Assembly (NCBI RefSeq): GCF_000764305.2
Contig: NW_025933058.1
Location: 386,121-450,120 of the forward strand
Length of the DNA: 64,000 bases
Source of the DNA: Hyalella azteca
Taxonomy: Eukaryota; Arthropoda; Malacostraca; Amphipoda; Hyalellidae
Direction: 5' to 3'
A program made the position numbers and the translations under genes. Numbering within the stretch: position 1 is the first letter of the stretch; each line of letters begins with the position of its first letter. A model generated the notes under the pieces. That model saw only the letters and a list, made by a program, of their open reading frames with translations, ran no database searches and was not told the origin of the DNA. Positions 47,001-57,975 of the stretch are shown piece by piece.

Positions 47001-50000
47001 TTATATTATTGTAACTACATAGTTGTTGACTTTTTAAACTTAACTGCTAATCTTGTATTCACCTCTGTTCATGATGCAAACTCTTGATTTTTTGTTTTAA
47101 TAAGTTACATTTTCTTACACTACTGCATTTTATGCTATTTTTTATTGTATTCATGAAAAATGAAGCTTATCTCATATTCTTCTTTGAACTATTTGGCTTG
47201 CTTCCCCATTTTTTCCTTTATTGTTATTATTCTTTCTTCAATGGTATTTCTTAAATTTTATTCTACTAAATGTTACAAAATAATATCCGTGTGTGTTGTA
47301 TGTTATTTGCCTATAACAATTGCAGTAATTAAAAAAGATTCCATTTACAAATGTGCATCAATCTCTATTGTATTAACAAAATAACATGTTCACTTTTTTC
47401 TTGAATAAGTTAGATTCGAAATAATCTAGGTGAATAACACTTGGTGATTAATCTAAGTAAGTCCAGAAGCTTCAGCTTCTGCCTTAGTTTGTGTGACATA
47501 TTTTTGACGGGACTCCGTTTAGTTTTATTAATTGCTTAGTTTTATTAATATTTATTTAGTCTTTATTAATTGCCAGATGACTGGTGCATTAACAGTGATG
47601 ACTGCTACACTGTGATGACTGTTACACTGTGATGACTGCTACACTGTGATGACTGCTACACTGTGATGACTGCTACACTGTGATGACTGCTACACTATCT
47701 GAGATGACTAGTACTCTTTAACAGCTCTCTTGCAGCCCTATCATATAACACGCATTGAACATTTATTCATTTCTGCTCTAATGTATTGATGTTTGTATCT
47801 AATGATGTAAGTACTTCCTAACATAACGTGTACTGGTGCTTCCTGTACTGATGTGTACTGATGCTTCCTGTACTGATGTGTACTGGACTACTGGTGCTTC
47901 ATGTAGTACTGATGTGTATTGGTACTTCCTGTACTGATGTTCACATGTAATGTTTGATGTTGTTGACGTGTTCTCCCTGCTGCTGTGAACAGTCTTGCTT
48001 CACTAACAACTCAGCATATTAAGCGTCAGGTATTTGTATGCATGCTCTTCTTTGTCCTTTGTGCTTCTCCATAAACATATTATGGTATTGCCTAGCCTTA
48101 TTTCGAATTATCGGAAATCTTATGAGAGCCATTTTCTTATCATATCCCTTGTATACCTAATTTTGCATTAAGTATAATTATTTTCAATAAATATTTTTGT
48201 TAGTGTTTGCATCAGCAGACTACAATAGTTAACTATAAATTTAAAAGCGAAGAAAACACCACAAAAATTTAGCATATCTCTTTTGAAAACGTTTCGGAGA
48301 CCAGCTCCATCGTCAGTTCGATAAATCTAGAACACAGATAAATGCAGAAAATTAGTTTGGAGTTAATAAAAAAAACACAAACAGAAGTTAAAAACCTAAA
48401 TATCTAGATTTATCGAACTGACGATGGAGCTGGTCTCCGAAACGTTTTCAAAAGAGATATGCTAAATTTTTGTGGTGTTTTCTTCGCTTTTAAATTTCTA
48501 GTGAATCTGCGATTAAAGCAATCTAGTGACTTTTTTACTAGTTAACTATAATTATAGTACGTGGTTCATGTCAGGTGAAATTTTCCCTCATCAGACTAGA
48601 TTTGCCCTAGCCAGTATTATTAATTCCTAATTAATTGTAGTTTCTCATTAGGTTTTTCTTTCTCATTATTTGAAACAATTTCCATTATTGCCTTCAGCAT
48701 ATTTTTTTGCTTGAATCTTTCCTGCTGAAAAAGGCCTATAATGAACTACATTCCCTACACACTCTTCTCATGTAGTCATGTCTTATTGTAGTTTGTGACC
48801 ATTGCATGAAATTGCATGCATGAACTGAATATTGCAATGTAGAGAAATTATTACATATTTTCTTCAATTTTGTAGTGTGTTTCTACTATCGCCCAATTGG
48901 ATTTTAGTGCAATTGATATTAGGTTATGTTTGTTTTTTATAAAGATATTTTTTGCAATGTTGTATGCTCTTGTACCTTCAACTTTAGATTCACTTTTTTA
49001 TGCGAGTTCTTGATGTAGTTGGTTATGGTCATTTAATATTAAATTTAATTGGTAATGACATAATAATGGAATGCTTGCCATCTGAGGTTTAGAAGCTCCT
49101 TAATATTAGAGCAATAATGTACTGTAAATTTAGTGTACCACAAATGCTTGGTTCATCTCATAACTTGGGCATAATTTGGATATTTTTGCTAGTTGAGTAT
49201 TTCATTTATAAGTTGTTAGTAAATTGTTAATTTGTGAAATGATTAGATTGTGTGATTCAGTTGACAATTCATTATATTACTGGGTGTTCATGATACAAGC
49301 CGTAATTTACATTATTAATAAGTTATGATGCAAGGCATTGTATTTTCAACATGGTTGGCTGTGTCGCACCCACAAATCTATATAATTCTTTTGACTTGGA
49401 TATCCTGTTATATAATATAATAATATTTAAATATACAATAGATAACAGTGTTGACTAATCTATTATATGTTCTTGTTAATAAGTTAATTTACTTATGTTT
49501 ATTAAAAAAATAGAGAAGTCATGATATCATTGTTAGAGATGTTAATTTATGATAATTAAAAGGCATACCGGTATAATAGAACATTGACGATGTGAATATA
49601 AAGACATGCTTATAATAGATTATATTAATTATATAAACATGATTTATTCATGTTTATATACATTTACATGAGATTATTAATCATATAAACATGCCCCACA
49701 CAGACGCACTCCAGCAGGGCGCTGCTCAGTTCGAGCAGCAGGCGGGCGCTCTCAAGCGCAAGATGTGGTGGAAGAACCTTAAGGTTTGTACTTATTAAAA
49801 TACTTATTTCTCTACCGTCTGACTTGAGTAACCGGAGCAATATTAGTAGTATATGAATATTACTAATATAATATAACGATATTAGTAATATCAATAACTT
49901 GAGTAACCAGAGCAATATTAGTAGTATATTAATATTACTAATATAATATAATAATGTTAGTAATATCAATAACTTGAGTAACCGGAGCAATATTGTCACG

Positions 50001-53000
50001 CGCCTACTTCCTAAAAAGGATACGTTCTAGTGAGCGCAAAATGACTTGCACTGATGGTTGCCGCCACGTACGACAACTTTAAAATGTTCTCTGTTGCGTA
50101 CAAACGTCCTCAGGTTGCTACACTCAATAGTTTACGTATAATTTGAGTTGAAAGTTTAACTTTGAAATGTTCTCTGTTGCGTACAAACGTCCTCAGGTTG
50201 CTACACTCAATAGTTTACGTATAATTTGAGTTGAAAGTTTAACTTTAAAATGTTCTCTGTTGCGTACAAACGTCCTCAGGTTGCTTCACTCAATAGTTTA
50301 CGTAGAATTTGAGTTGAAAGATGTGTTAGCGGAGAGTAACATGCGGCGGTAGAGGGTTAATATAAGGAGTGTTTTATGATGTATTGTATATTGTATAATA
50401 TATTGATTGTATAGTTATTTTATGGTAAGGTTCTTATGTAATAATTATTGTTTATAATAATATTTTTTCATGATATGATTCTTTGATAATGATGTAGTTT
50501 TATAATATGATTTGTTTTCTGATAAAATTGTTGTCTATTAAGGATCTTATACTATAATACTTTGCGATAATATAAAGAAAACGTTTATAAGTGTCAGCGT
50601 ATCTTCAATGAAAACGCGACATAGTTACTCACACATTATGCTGGATACTTGAATATTTTTAGATGGTAGTTATTATTAAATGTTTGCAGTTGTCATGAAC
50701 TTTGAAGTTCATAAGAGCTTCTTTAATGCATGTTTTCTTACAATTTGTGAAGTGTAACATTCTCACTAATAAAATTTTGGTAAATGCTCATCGAGTATTA
50801 TTGATGGTCATGGTTTTCTGTTGTGCAGATGATGATAATCATCGGCGTTGTTGTGGTCATCCTGCTGATTATCATTATTGGTGAGCCCTTATTTCGATCG
50901 GATATAAGCATAAAAATTACTTGATTGCTTAAGTCGCAAGTTTACCAGGAATTTAAAAGCAAAGAAAACAGCCAGAATATTAACCATTTCTTAAGAATGA
51001 AAACGTTTCGGAGTCCAGCTTCATCGCCAGTTCAAAAGTTCAAAACCTATAAGAAAATCAGAATCAATTAGAAAACTAAATTCACATCGAAGATAAAAAC
51101 ATAAATTGACAAAATAAAGACAAATACACATAAGAAGACATGCCTATCTATTTACAATTTCAAGGGGATAGGAGCTGAAGGAAGATAAATATCTTCCGAA
51201 TGTAAATCTGCAGGTGCTGTTACCGTGTTAGCGGGTGGGACAAACCCGTTGTCCACTTAAGAGTTAAACAGTGGAAGCTATTAATATTGTGTAGACTTTA
51301 AATGAAAGAATTTTCTATTAAAAGTATATTTAGGGATAGTACAGCAAAACATAAACAAATGAAACAAGTGAAGAGTGTGGCATTGATCAGTGGGCTTTAA
51401 CTGGCAGTTTCACTGATGAAGGTTATGAGCACTGTTGGCTGTTCTAGGCCAAAAACTTAGTTTATAGGGAGCACAGGGTAGGACTAGACACTAGAGTGAC
51501 AGTGACACTGCAAGAAAAATAAATGGAAGATAAATAACCCTAGTGCTAAATAGTGAATTCACAAACAATATATTTCAATATTTTAACCAATGCCAGAATT
51601 TAATCTAAAATACTATTTATTATGCATTTAAAACAGTGACCGTCAGCCAAGAAATAATCAATTAATTCACACAAGAAAATTAATCAATTCAATCAATTAG
51701 TTCACACCACAAGCATAATCACAGAAACATTAACAGCAGTGAAGTGCATAATGAGCAAGGACACTAACAGTTACACAGAAATTACTATTGATCTGATAAA
51801 TGACAACCGAAGTAACAAAATATTGTTCCGACTATTGGAGAGCAGACTTACCAAGGCTTTCACTTCCAGGCTAGCACAATACACGGAATGCCAGTGGCTG
51901 CTAGTTACTAAATGGCGGAACTGAATTGGGCGCGACTGTCGTTAGTTGTGCAAATAAGTCACTCTGAACTAAAATGGAAATAATCAAATTGAGTTAAACG
52001 TTACTGAAAAATAATTAGTTAAAACACAGACTGGTTGAGTGATAAAAGGTCAGATGCCTTCCGGCAACAGTGCTATTGGTGAATAACTTTAAAATCGGCT
52101 CGTTCTTCAAGTATAAAGATGCTCTCCCTCTTTTTATGCGTTCGTCCCTAGTATATAGATACAGTTGTGCGCAGTGCGCATCAGCGTACGTCGGTATGAC
52201 GTCTCGCAATTTTTACACTAGGCTGGCGGAGCATAAGGGCAGAAGCTTTAGAACGGGAACAATACTTGCGCATCCTCCTCATTCAGCTGTGCGCGTCCAT
52301 GCCGAGCAGTGCAATGTTCCAGTGTCTGATAGTGATTTCAGAGTTCTAGCTTACACGACCGGTGTTACTGACCTACGGATTTTAGAATCCCTGTACATTT
52401 TTAAACAGAAACCTGGTTTAAATGCAGCCTTCAGCTCCTATCCCCTTGAAATTGTAAATAGATAGGCCTGTCTCCTTATGTGTATTTGTTTTTGTTTTGT
52501 CAATTTATGTTTTTATCTTCGATGTGAATTTAGTTTTCTAATTGATTCTGCTTTTCTTGTAGGTTTTGAACTTTTGAACTGACGATGGAGCTGGACTCCG
52601 AAACGTTTTCATTCTTAAGAAATGGTTAATATTCTGGCTGTTTTCTTTGCTTTTAAATTCCTGGTGAGCCCTTTACTTGCTTCTTTTCTTCTTATATTAT
52701 TCCTCCTTATTTTCTTCTCCATGGACTGAATACGCCTTAGGCTTTTACATAGAGGTTCTTTTGCTTATTTCAATCATTCGATTTTATTTAATGACTAAGG
52801 AGAAAAAATAATTATGTTTGAGATATATTTCAGTGAATTTTAAAATCAGAATCTGAATTAAATTAAATAACAAAGTACTAGTTCATTAAAATATCTTAAT
52901 GATTTTCATGTTTGCCTGAATTGACATATCAACATAAGATTTAATAAACCGTAAGTTGCACCGGAGAAATAAATATTAAAATTAAATAAACTTTCACCGG

Positions 53001-53249
53001 AGAATTGAATATATATATTATTGGGTTGAATAATTTTTGAGATTTGACAATCCCGCGAGTAATTCCATTTGAGATTCATATGTTTGAACATTCATTTAAC
53101 TTTGAACTTCGATTTACACCCAGATTGAAAATATAAAGTTTGTTGCCATTTTTCTGATCGTTGATTTTTCAAATAAATTCAAAAACTTTTAATTTTTCAT
53201 TCCAGTTGCGGCGACGCAAGGAACAAAAACAGAAGCGGCCAGTCCCTGA
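43858..53249 (+). CDS. nSyb: Synaptobrevin/VAMP copy 2 with alternative SNARE exons, gene minus first exon
   Basis: Exons 43858-44008, 44534-44612 (b1) or 46647-46725 (b2), 49704-49783, 50829-50880, 53206-53249 give about 134 residues: N-terminus with [17 protein letters not shown] motif with the LERD zero-layer arginine in either version of exon b, [27 protein letters not shown], anchor [17 protein letters not shown] and a short end [14 protein letters not shown]. Vesicle R-SNARE for regulated exocytosis by family knowledge. All phases equal copy 1. Translation may begin at MDTGG within exon a or, as the phase-1 acceptor suggests, in an upstream exon. The last intron contains a Penelope-like element. 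AATAAA at 53860-53865 is a possible poly(A) signal. Confidence 0.92.
44534..44612 (+). CDS. nSyb: nSyb copy 2 exon b1 (alternative central SNARE exon)
   Basis: 79 nt, GACTCAG to GTAACC, encoding [18 protein letters not shown] then LSELDSRA. Differs from b2 at six residues (G/D, V/T, E/Q, S/D among them); the zero-layer Arg is kept. Asp to Gly near the start and Asp to Ser near the end are departures from the usual synaptobrevin sequence. Confidence 0.88.
46647..46725 (+). CDS. nSyb: nSyb copy 2 exon b2 (alternative central SNARE exon)
   Basis: 79 nt, CACTTGCAG to GTACAT, encoding [18 protein letters not shown] then LSQLDDRA, the version closest to Drosophila and vertebrate synaptobrevin. Same phase and length as b1, 2 kb downstream. 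Confidence 0.9.
47594..47700 (+). repeat. 17-bp tandem repeat (TGATGACTGCTACACTG)
   Basis: Six nearly perfect units in the b2-c intron of nSyb copy 2; a looser GTACTG(A/G)TG(C/T)-type tandem follows at about 47,829-47,945. Confidence 0.85.
48238..48497. mobile_element. Foldback pair of Penelope-like terminal repeats
   Basis: Two arms of about 94 bp (48,238-48,332 and 48,404-48,497) are near-perfect inverted copies separated by about 70 bp. Each holds TGACGATGGAGCTGG and CTCCGAAACGTTTTC, the same core as the terminal repeats of the element at 50.9-52.7 kb. No protein-coding part remains. Confidence 0.75.
48405..48455 (+). ncRNA. Hammerhead ribozyme-like motif
   Basis: CTGACGA (48418-48424), hairpin TGGAGCTGGTCTCC (GGAG/CTCC stem), GAAA (48439-48442), then CGTTTTC. 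This is the order of catalytic boxes in hammerhead ribozymes, with a minimal third helix (A-CG-U). Penelope-like elements are known to carry such motifs in their terminal repeats. An inverted copy lies on minus in the left arm. Confidence 0.55.
49704..49783 (+). CDS. nSyb: nSyb copy 2 exon c
   Basis: 80 nt, CCACACAG to GTTTGT. Encodes the second half of the SNARE motif and [10 protein letters not shown]. Confidence 0.93.
49815..50000 (+). repeat. About 72-bp tandem repeat
   Basis: Two and a half units of CTTGAGTAACC(A/G)GAGCAATATTAGTAG with AATATTACTAATATAATA, immediately after exon c of nSyb copy 2. Confidence 0.8.
50080..50325 (+). repeat. 83-bp tandem repeat x 3
   Basis: GTACAAACGTCCTCAGGTTG starts at 50098, 50181 and 50264. 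Non-coding, in the c-d intron of nSyb copy 2. Confidence 0.9.
50829..50880 (+). CDS. nSyb: nSyb copy 2 exon d, membrane anchor
   Basis: 52 nt, TTGTGCAG to GTGAGC, encoding the hydrophobic anchor. A Penelope-like element begins within about 10 nt of its donor, and the donor sequence is repeated on the far side of that element. Confidence 0.92.
52070..52465 (+). pseudogene. GIY-YIG endonuclease domain of a Penelope-like element
   Basis: Open frame of about 130 codons with [20 protein letters not shown] (the G-Y and Y-V-G strands of GIY-YIG), [14 protein letters not shown] (catalytic Arg, His), [10 protein letters not shown], and [17 protein letters not shown] (catalytic Glu, closing Asn). The domain looks intact, but the element is 5'-truncated, so no complete protein can be made. 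Confidence 0.82.
52565..52615 (+). ncRNA. Hammerhead ribozyme-like motif in the right Penelope terminal repeat
   Basis: CTGACGA (52579-52585), hairpin TGGAGCTGGACTCC, GAAA (52600-52603), CGTTTTCA. TGAA before the first box can pair with TTCA after the presumed cleavage site to form helix I. The counterpart in the left arm (minus, about 51,001-51,030) reads CTGGCGA and may be inactive. Confidence 0.55.
53206..53249 (+). CDS. nSyb: nSyb copy 2 terminal exon
   Basis: After TTCATTCCAG; completes the split Val codon and encodes [13 protein letters not shown], then TGA. Followed immediately by a 20-bp minisatellite in the 3' UTR. Confidence 0.8.
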
Positions 53250-53265
53250 GCGACATGTTACAACA

Positions 53266-53425
53266 TGTGCAACACATGGTTGTGTTGTGCAACACATGTT
53301 TGTGATGTGTAACACATGTGTGTGTTGTGTAACACATGTTTGTGTTGTGCAACACATGTTTGTGTTGTGCAACACATTTTTGTGTTGTGCAACACATGTT
53401 GGTGTTGTGCAACACATGTTTGTTA
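53266..53425 (+). repeat. 20-bp minisatellite in the nSyb copy 2 3' UTR
   Basis: Eight units of TTTGTGTTGTGCAACACATG start 17 nt after the stop; a looser set (GATGTGCAACACAAATG) continues to 53,625. Confidence 0.88.
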
Positions 53426-54454
53426 CTTTGTAGCAAGTGTTGGAATAGAGTTTGATGGCAAAGAGATATCGTGCAAGGCCAACAAATGTGTGTTCAGTTG
53501 CAACAAATGGATATTTGATGTGCAACACAGATGCGTTTGATGTGCAACACAAATGTATGTTTGATGTGCTGCACAAATGCAATTTGATATGCAACACAAA
53601 TGCCGTTTTGTGTGCAACACAAATGTAACGCTCTGATGCTATTGAAGGAGTTTGTGCTGCAACAAACATTTGTTATATTACATGTTAATGGAGGTTGGTG
53701 TTGGCACAATTCATCTCGTGTATGAGGAAATGAAATACATGTATGAGCTCGACGCTGTCGCGTGTATGCGACATGTGATAGATTGACTTCCCTTATTAAT
53801 ATAAATCCAACTTCTTCCATATACCATGAAGCACTTATTAGAAATCAATGTTCTACGACAATAAAATGTATCACGACTTGGAATTTTTTGTGTATGAAAA
53901 TTTAGTTATTCATTTAATTTTGTTTATATTACAAAATTTAATGGAAGCAATGAAGCAATTTTGCATGATGTTTGAATTTATATGGGATAGTTTATAGCTT
54001 CTTAGCCTGGTATTCAACTCCATTAACCAATAGTTATGATCAAATCGATGTAATTATTATAACGAATTCATTATATATTATATATCTATCTCCCATCCGC
54101 ATATTTGTTGTTATTTCCATACTTTAGGGAATATCATTCCTGTTCAATCTGGACCCAACTGGTCATAAAGAAATTGAAATTTTTCTTGCTGCTGTTGAAA
54201 TTACTGCTACTGCGTTAGCTTTCCTACGAAATACATGATCGAAATATATTAAATCTGAATAATTGATTATTTTCAGTGAGCCTTTCTTCGCGGAGATGTG
54301 GACTCGAGTGATCCTTGCCTTTATTTGTTCTTGTTGTATTCAGTGCATTGCTGTTGCTATTAGCTACTGCTAAATAGTGGCATGCTATTAGTAGTTGTGG
54401 ACTGACTAACAGAAATAGACTTATTAGTTAGCCGCTGTTACTAGTTTGCTGCAA

Positions 54455-54645
54455 CTAGGTAGTAGACTGCTGCCACTAGGCAGTGAACTGCTGCCACTAG
54501 GCATTGGACTGCTGCCACTAGGTAGTGGACTGCTGCCCCTAGGTAGTGGACTGCTGCCACTAGGTAGTGGACTGTTGCCACTAGGTAGTGGACTGCTGCC
54601 ACTAGGTAGTGGACTGCTGCCAATAGGCAGTGGACTGTTGCTAGT
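54455..54645 (+). repeat. 21-bp tandem repeat with inverted core
   Basis: About nine units of GGACTGCTGCCACTAGGTAGT; CCACTAGGTAGTGG within each junction is a perfect inverted repeat. The 21-bp period keeps frames open on both strands; not a gene. From 54,750 to 56,530 I see nothing recognisable. Confidence 0.88.
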
Positions 54646-56568
54646 ATCAGTTCGTATTCCCCCATGCCTTGCTTGATAATATTCTTTTTCGCATTCATCT
54701 TTACATACATCGCCGTACCTCCTGCTAGGTTATATTTACCCACGTTTCCTGAGCCACGTTATAATTGTCTGCGGTGCGTTTACTAACCTTATCTCAATCT
54801 GTTATCTATCAAATTGTCATTCACACTTCCATATGTTACACCCCATGTGCCTAGCTTTCATTCACCCTTTGGTTGAACTAGTACACATATTAAACATATT
54901 ATAATACAGAATAATATTATACATTGGATAAGTTGCATCACGCCTCGAAATCCAACCCACCCCCACCATCGCCTAATTATAACCAAAATGGCACTTCTTC
55001 GTTGTTTTACTGAATGCAAAAATACGCTCCCCATGTTATATTATTTTAGCGTCTTGTGCTGTTTACGGAGTTGAGTTAACGAACTATAAACCATTTATCA
55101 AGTATTTCTTAGTTACTTAATTAGTGACGGCAATTATGAATGTTAGTGATCTGATCTGTTAGTGGCAGGTTCTACATGCTGTTTTTTAACCTGTTAATTA
55201 CTAGTAGTGCGAAGCCAATTATCAAAAATCGAACTATCAATTATCTGTTAGGTCCAGCCGAGGTAGATTTCTTGCCGAGGAACTTTTTGGTAAAAATCCT
55301 TCCGCTTGCAACCTATTCTTTATAATAGAAATAATCGTTCGCAAGTTATGATTCATCCTGAGTGTTTATGGCGACTGCCGCGAAAATTTCTAAATACATC
55401 AATGCCTAAGTTTTTTACATACTATCTAATTCAGTTACGGTGATTTTATTTCAGCCATAAAAGCAGACTTTCGATAAATTCATCTTCAAAAAGCCACGGG
55501 GGAATTTTTTAACGAACCCTTAACTCTGGGCAACTTTTGAGCAACTGATTATTATAGAAATTTTTATGCTTTTCGTGGTGTTTTATCGTATGGCAAGTTA
55601 ATCCCGGTTTTCAGGACTGCCATGGATGGTCCGTTTACTTAGTATTGCTTTAATCATTTACATTACTCGTATTATTTATTATTATCAAAGTCCATATTCC
55701 CAATTTTGTTTCTGTACGCCATTTAATTCTGTACCGAAAATCCATTTACTATTTTTTTAATTTTAAATTATTATTCTCTAAAAGTATGATAGTTAAATAT
55801 TCTATTGACCTTAGGCCGCACAAAATTTTTTCCATTTCTGCCTCTGGAAAAACTTTTCCTACATGAAACCCAATTATACGTTCGTGATTATGCGCCTGCA
55901 CTTCGTAAATATCACATAATATGTGTTTTTATGTAGCGTTGATCAAGATTAAGTCATACCGGACTAAATTTAGGTAACAAGAAAGTGGACAAGTTTTTGC
56001 TGCACTATATACTGAAATTTAAACATATTTTGATCATATGCTTGATCTGCTACTCTAATTTCACTATTTACGTTTAATCATTGTTGAGTTTACCCTTTTA
56101 AAATGGAATAATATTTTGTTCATTTTATCATAAGAGCGTCGGGATTACTTACAGCACCGTGGTAAATTATTAACTTGCGTATGAAACATTAATTTGCAGT
56201 TTAATTAATAAGCATTAAATTCTAATTATTTAAGAAAGCCTGGCACTTTATTTTTTTAATCTCGCATCAAGAGATGGTCTTCCGTACACAATTTCTACGT
56301 GCATTTTAAGCTCCTAAACATAACCATGATTCGTGCAGGGAGTTGGGGGTTCGAAACCCGAAATGACGTGTGACAAATTTCTAAGCAATTTACAAGATGG
56401 CTGAGTGATTAAAAATCGGGTGCTGGCCAATATGGCCAAAGCTAAATTATTAATATAATTTATCCGGATCAAAGCACCACAATGTTATTAGTATAATAAT
56501 AATAATATTATTATTATCAACTTAAGCCACGTCTGTGTCAAATATAACCCATATCAAGCTTATGTCGT

Positions 56569-56737
56569 ACTCATTGCCCTGTCACTGGGGTCTGCTCTGT
56601 CACTGGGGTCTACCCTGTCGCTGGGGTCTACCCTGTCACTGGGGTCTACCCTGTCACTGGGGTCTACCCTGTCACTGGGGTCTGCCCTGTCACTGGGGTC
56701 TGCCCTGTCGCTGGGGTCTACCCTGTCACTGGGGTCT
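56569..56737 (+). repeat. 18-bp tandem repeat (CCCTGTCACTGGGGTCTA)
   Basis: About nine units, ending at an unresolved base (N at 56738) where a different satellite begins. Confidence 0.92.
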
Positions 56738-56738
56738 N

Positions 56739-57540
56739 AATACACAATTATTATATATAGTTAGGGGGAGAATGTGCATCAATACAGCATCATGTAATAC
56801 ACAATTATTATATATAGTTAGGGGGAGAATGTGCATCAATACAGCATCATGTAATACACAATTATTATATATAGTTAGGGGGAGAATGTGCATCAATACA
56901 GCATCATGTAATACACAATTATTATATATAGTTAGGGGGAGAATGTGCATCAATACAGCATCATGTAATACACAATTATTATATATAGTTAGGGGGAGAA
57001 TGTGCATCAATACAGCATCATGTAATACACAATTATTATATATAGTTAGGGGGAGAATGTGCATCAATACAGCATCATGTAATACACAATTATTATATAT
57101 AGTTAGGGGGAGAATGTGCATCAATACAGCATCATGTAATACACAATTATTATATATAGTTAGGGGGAGAATGTGCATCAATACAGCATCATGTAATACA
57201 CAATTATTATATATAGTTAGGGGGAGAATGTGCATCAATACAGCATCATGTAATACACAATTATTATATATAGTTAGGGGGAGAATGTGCATCAATACAG
57301 CATCATGTAATACACAATTATTATATATAGTTAGGGGGAGAATGTGCATCAATACAGCATCATGTAATACACAATTATTATATATATAGTTAGGGGGAGA
57401 ATGTGCATTAATGGAGCATCATAAAATACACAATTATTATATATAGTTAGGGGGAGAATGTGCATTAATGGAGCATCATAAAATATACAATTATTATATA
57501 TTGTTAGGGGAAGAATGTGCAGTAATGGAGCATCATATAA
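56739..57540 (+). repeat. 57-bp satellite x about 14
   Basis: Unit AATACACAATTATTATATAT...GCATCATGT, exact period 57 (starts 56739, 56796, ...). Copies are identical until about 57,370 and then diverge toward 57,540. Period divisible by three creates spurious long frames. Confidence 0.95.
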
Positions 57541-57659
57541 TATACAATTAATAATTACAGTTATAAATTATATATACGATATTCCGTATATCTGAAAAAG
57601 TATTTAATATTCTAATACAACACAGTTGATATTAGTATTGATGCAGGATTTGCTCGTTG

Positions 57660-57975
57660 CAGCAGCACATGTAATATAATATTTTGATTTTTTCGTTTAT
57701 ATGGCAGTCCGTGCGTCTGGAAAAGTATTTAGTACTTAGAAAATACACGACAAATCAGTAAGTTTCGTGTGCCGGGGAAGAGTATTTATTTCCATGAGCA
57801 ATATCCTGCAAAATTGTACAAACGTACGCTAATTCGTACTCCTGGAACAGTATTTACTTTAATGTAGCTAACAATGCGTCAGCAAATATGCACATACGTA
57901 CGCCATTTCGTACACCAAGAAAAGTATTTACTCTATGCACAATACGCCTCAAATCTGTACATTCGTACGCCTCTC
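57660..57975 (+). repeat. Degenerate about 73-bp tandem repeat
   Basis: Four units with CGTACGC(C/T)A(A/T)TTCGTAC, a GGAA(A/C)AGTATTTA box and GCACAATACG-like sequence. Old and diverged. Confidence 0.6.

Larger units (their letters stand above)
50891..52661 (+). mobile_element. Penelope-like retroelement, truncated, with inverted terminal repeats
   Basis: Arms of about 230 bp (50,945-51,186 and 52,429-52,664) are inverted copies, starting CCAGGAATTTAAAAGCAAAG. The right part encodes a GIY-YIG endonuclease domain (52070-52465), the C-terminal domain of Penelope-like elements; no reverse transcriptase is left. A 12-bp direct repeat TGGTGAGCCCTT flanks the insertion (50879-50890 and 52662-52673). 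Confidence 0.82.

Noticed and set aside
53161..53669. Cys/Thr/His-rich frames over the 20-bp repeat
   Set aside because: Products of the minisatellite in the synaptobrevin copy 2 3' UTR.
56340..56365. GGTTCGAAACC, resembling a tRNA gene B box
   Set aside because: No A box, acceptor stem or anticodon arm at the right distance upstream.
56535..57389. Open frames on both strands through the satellites
   Set aside because: Periods of 18 and 57 bp are multiples of three, which keeps any stop-free frame open; no domain or splice context.
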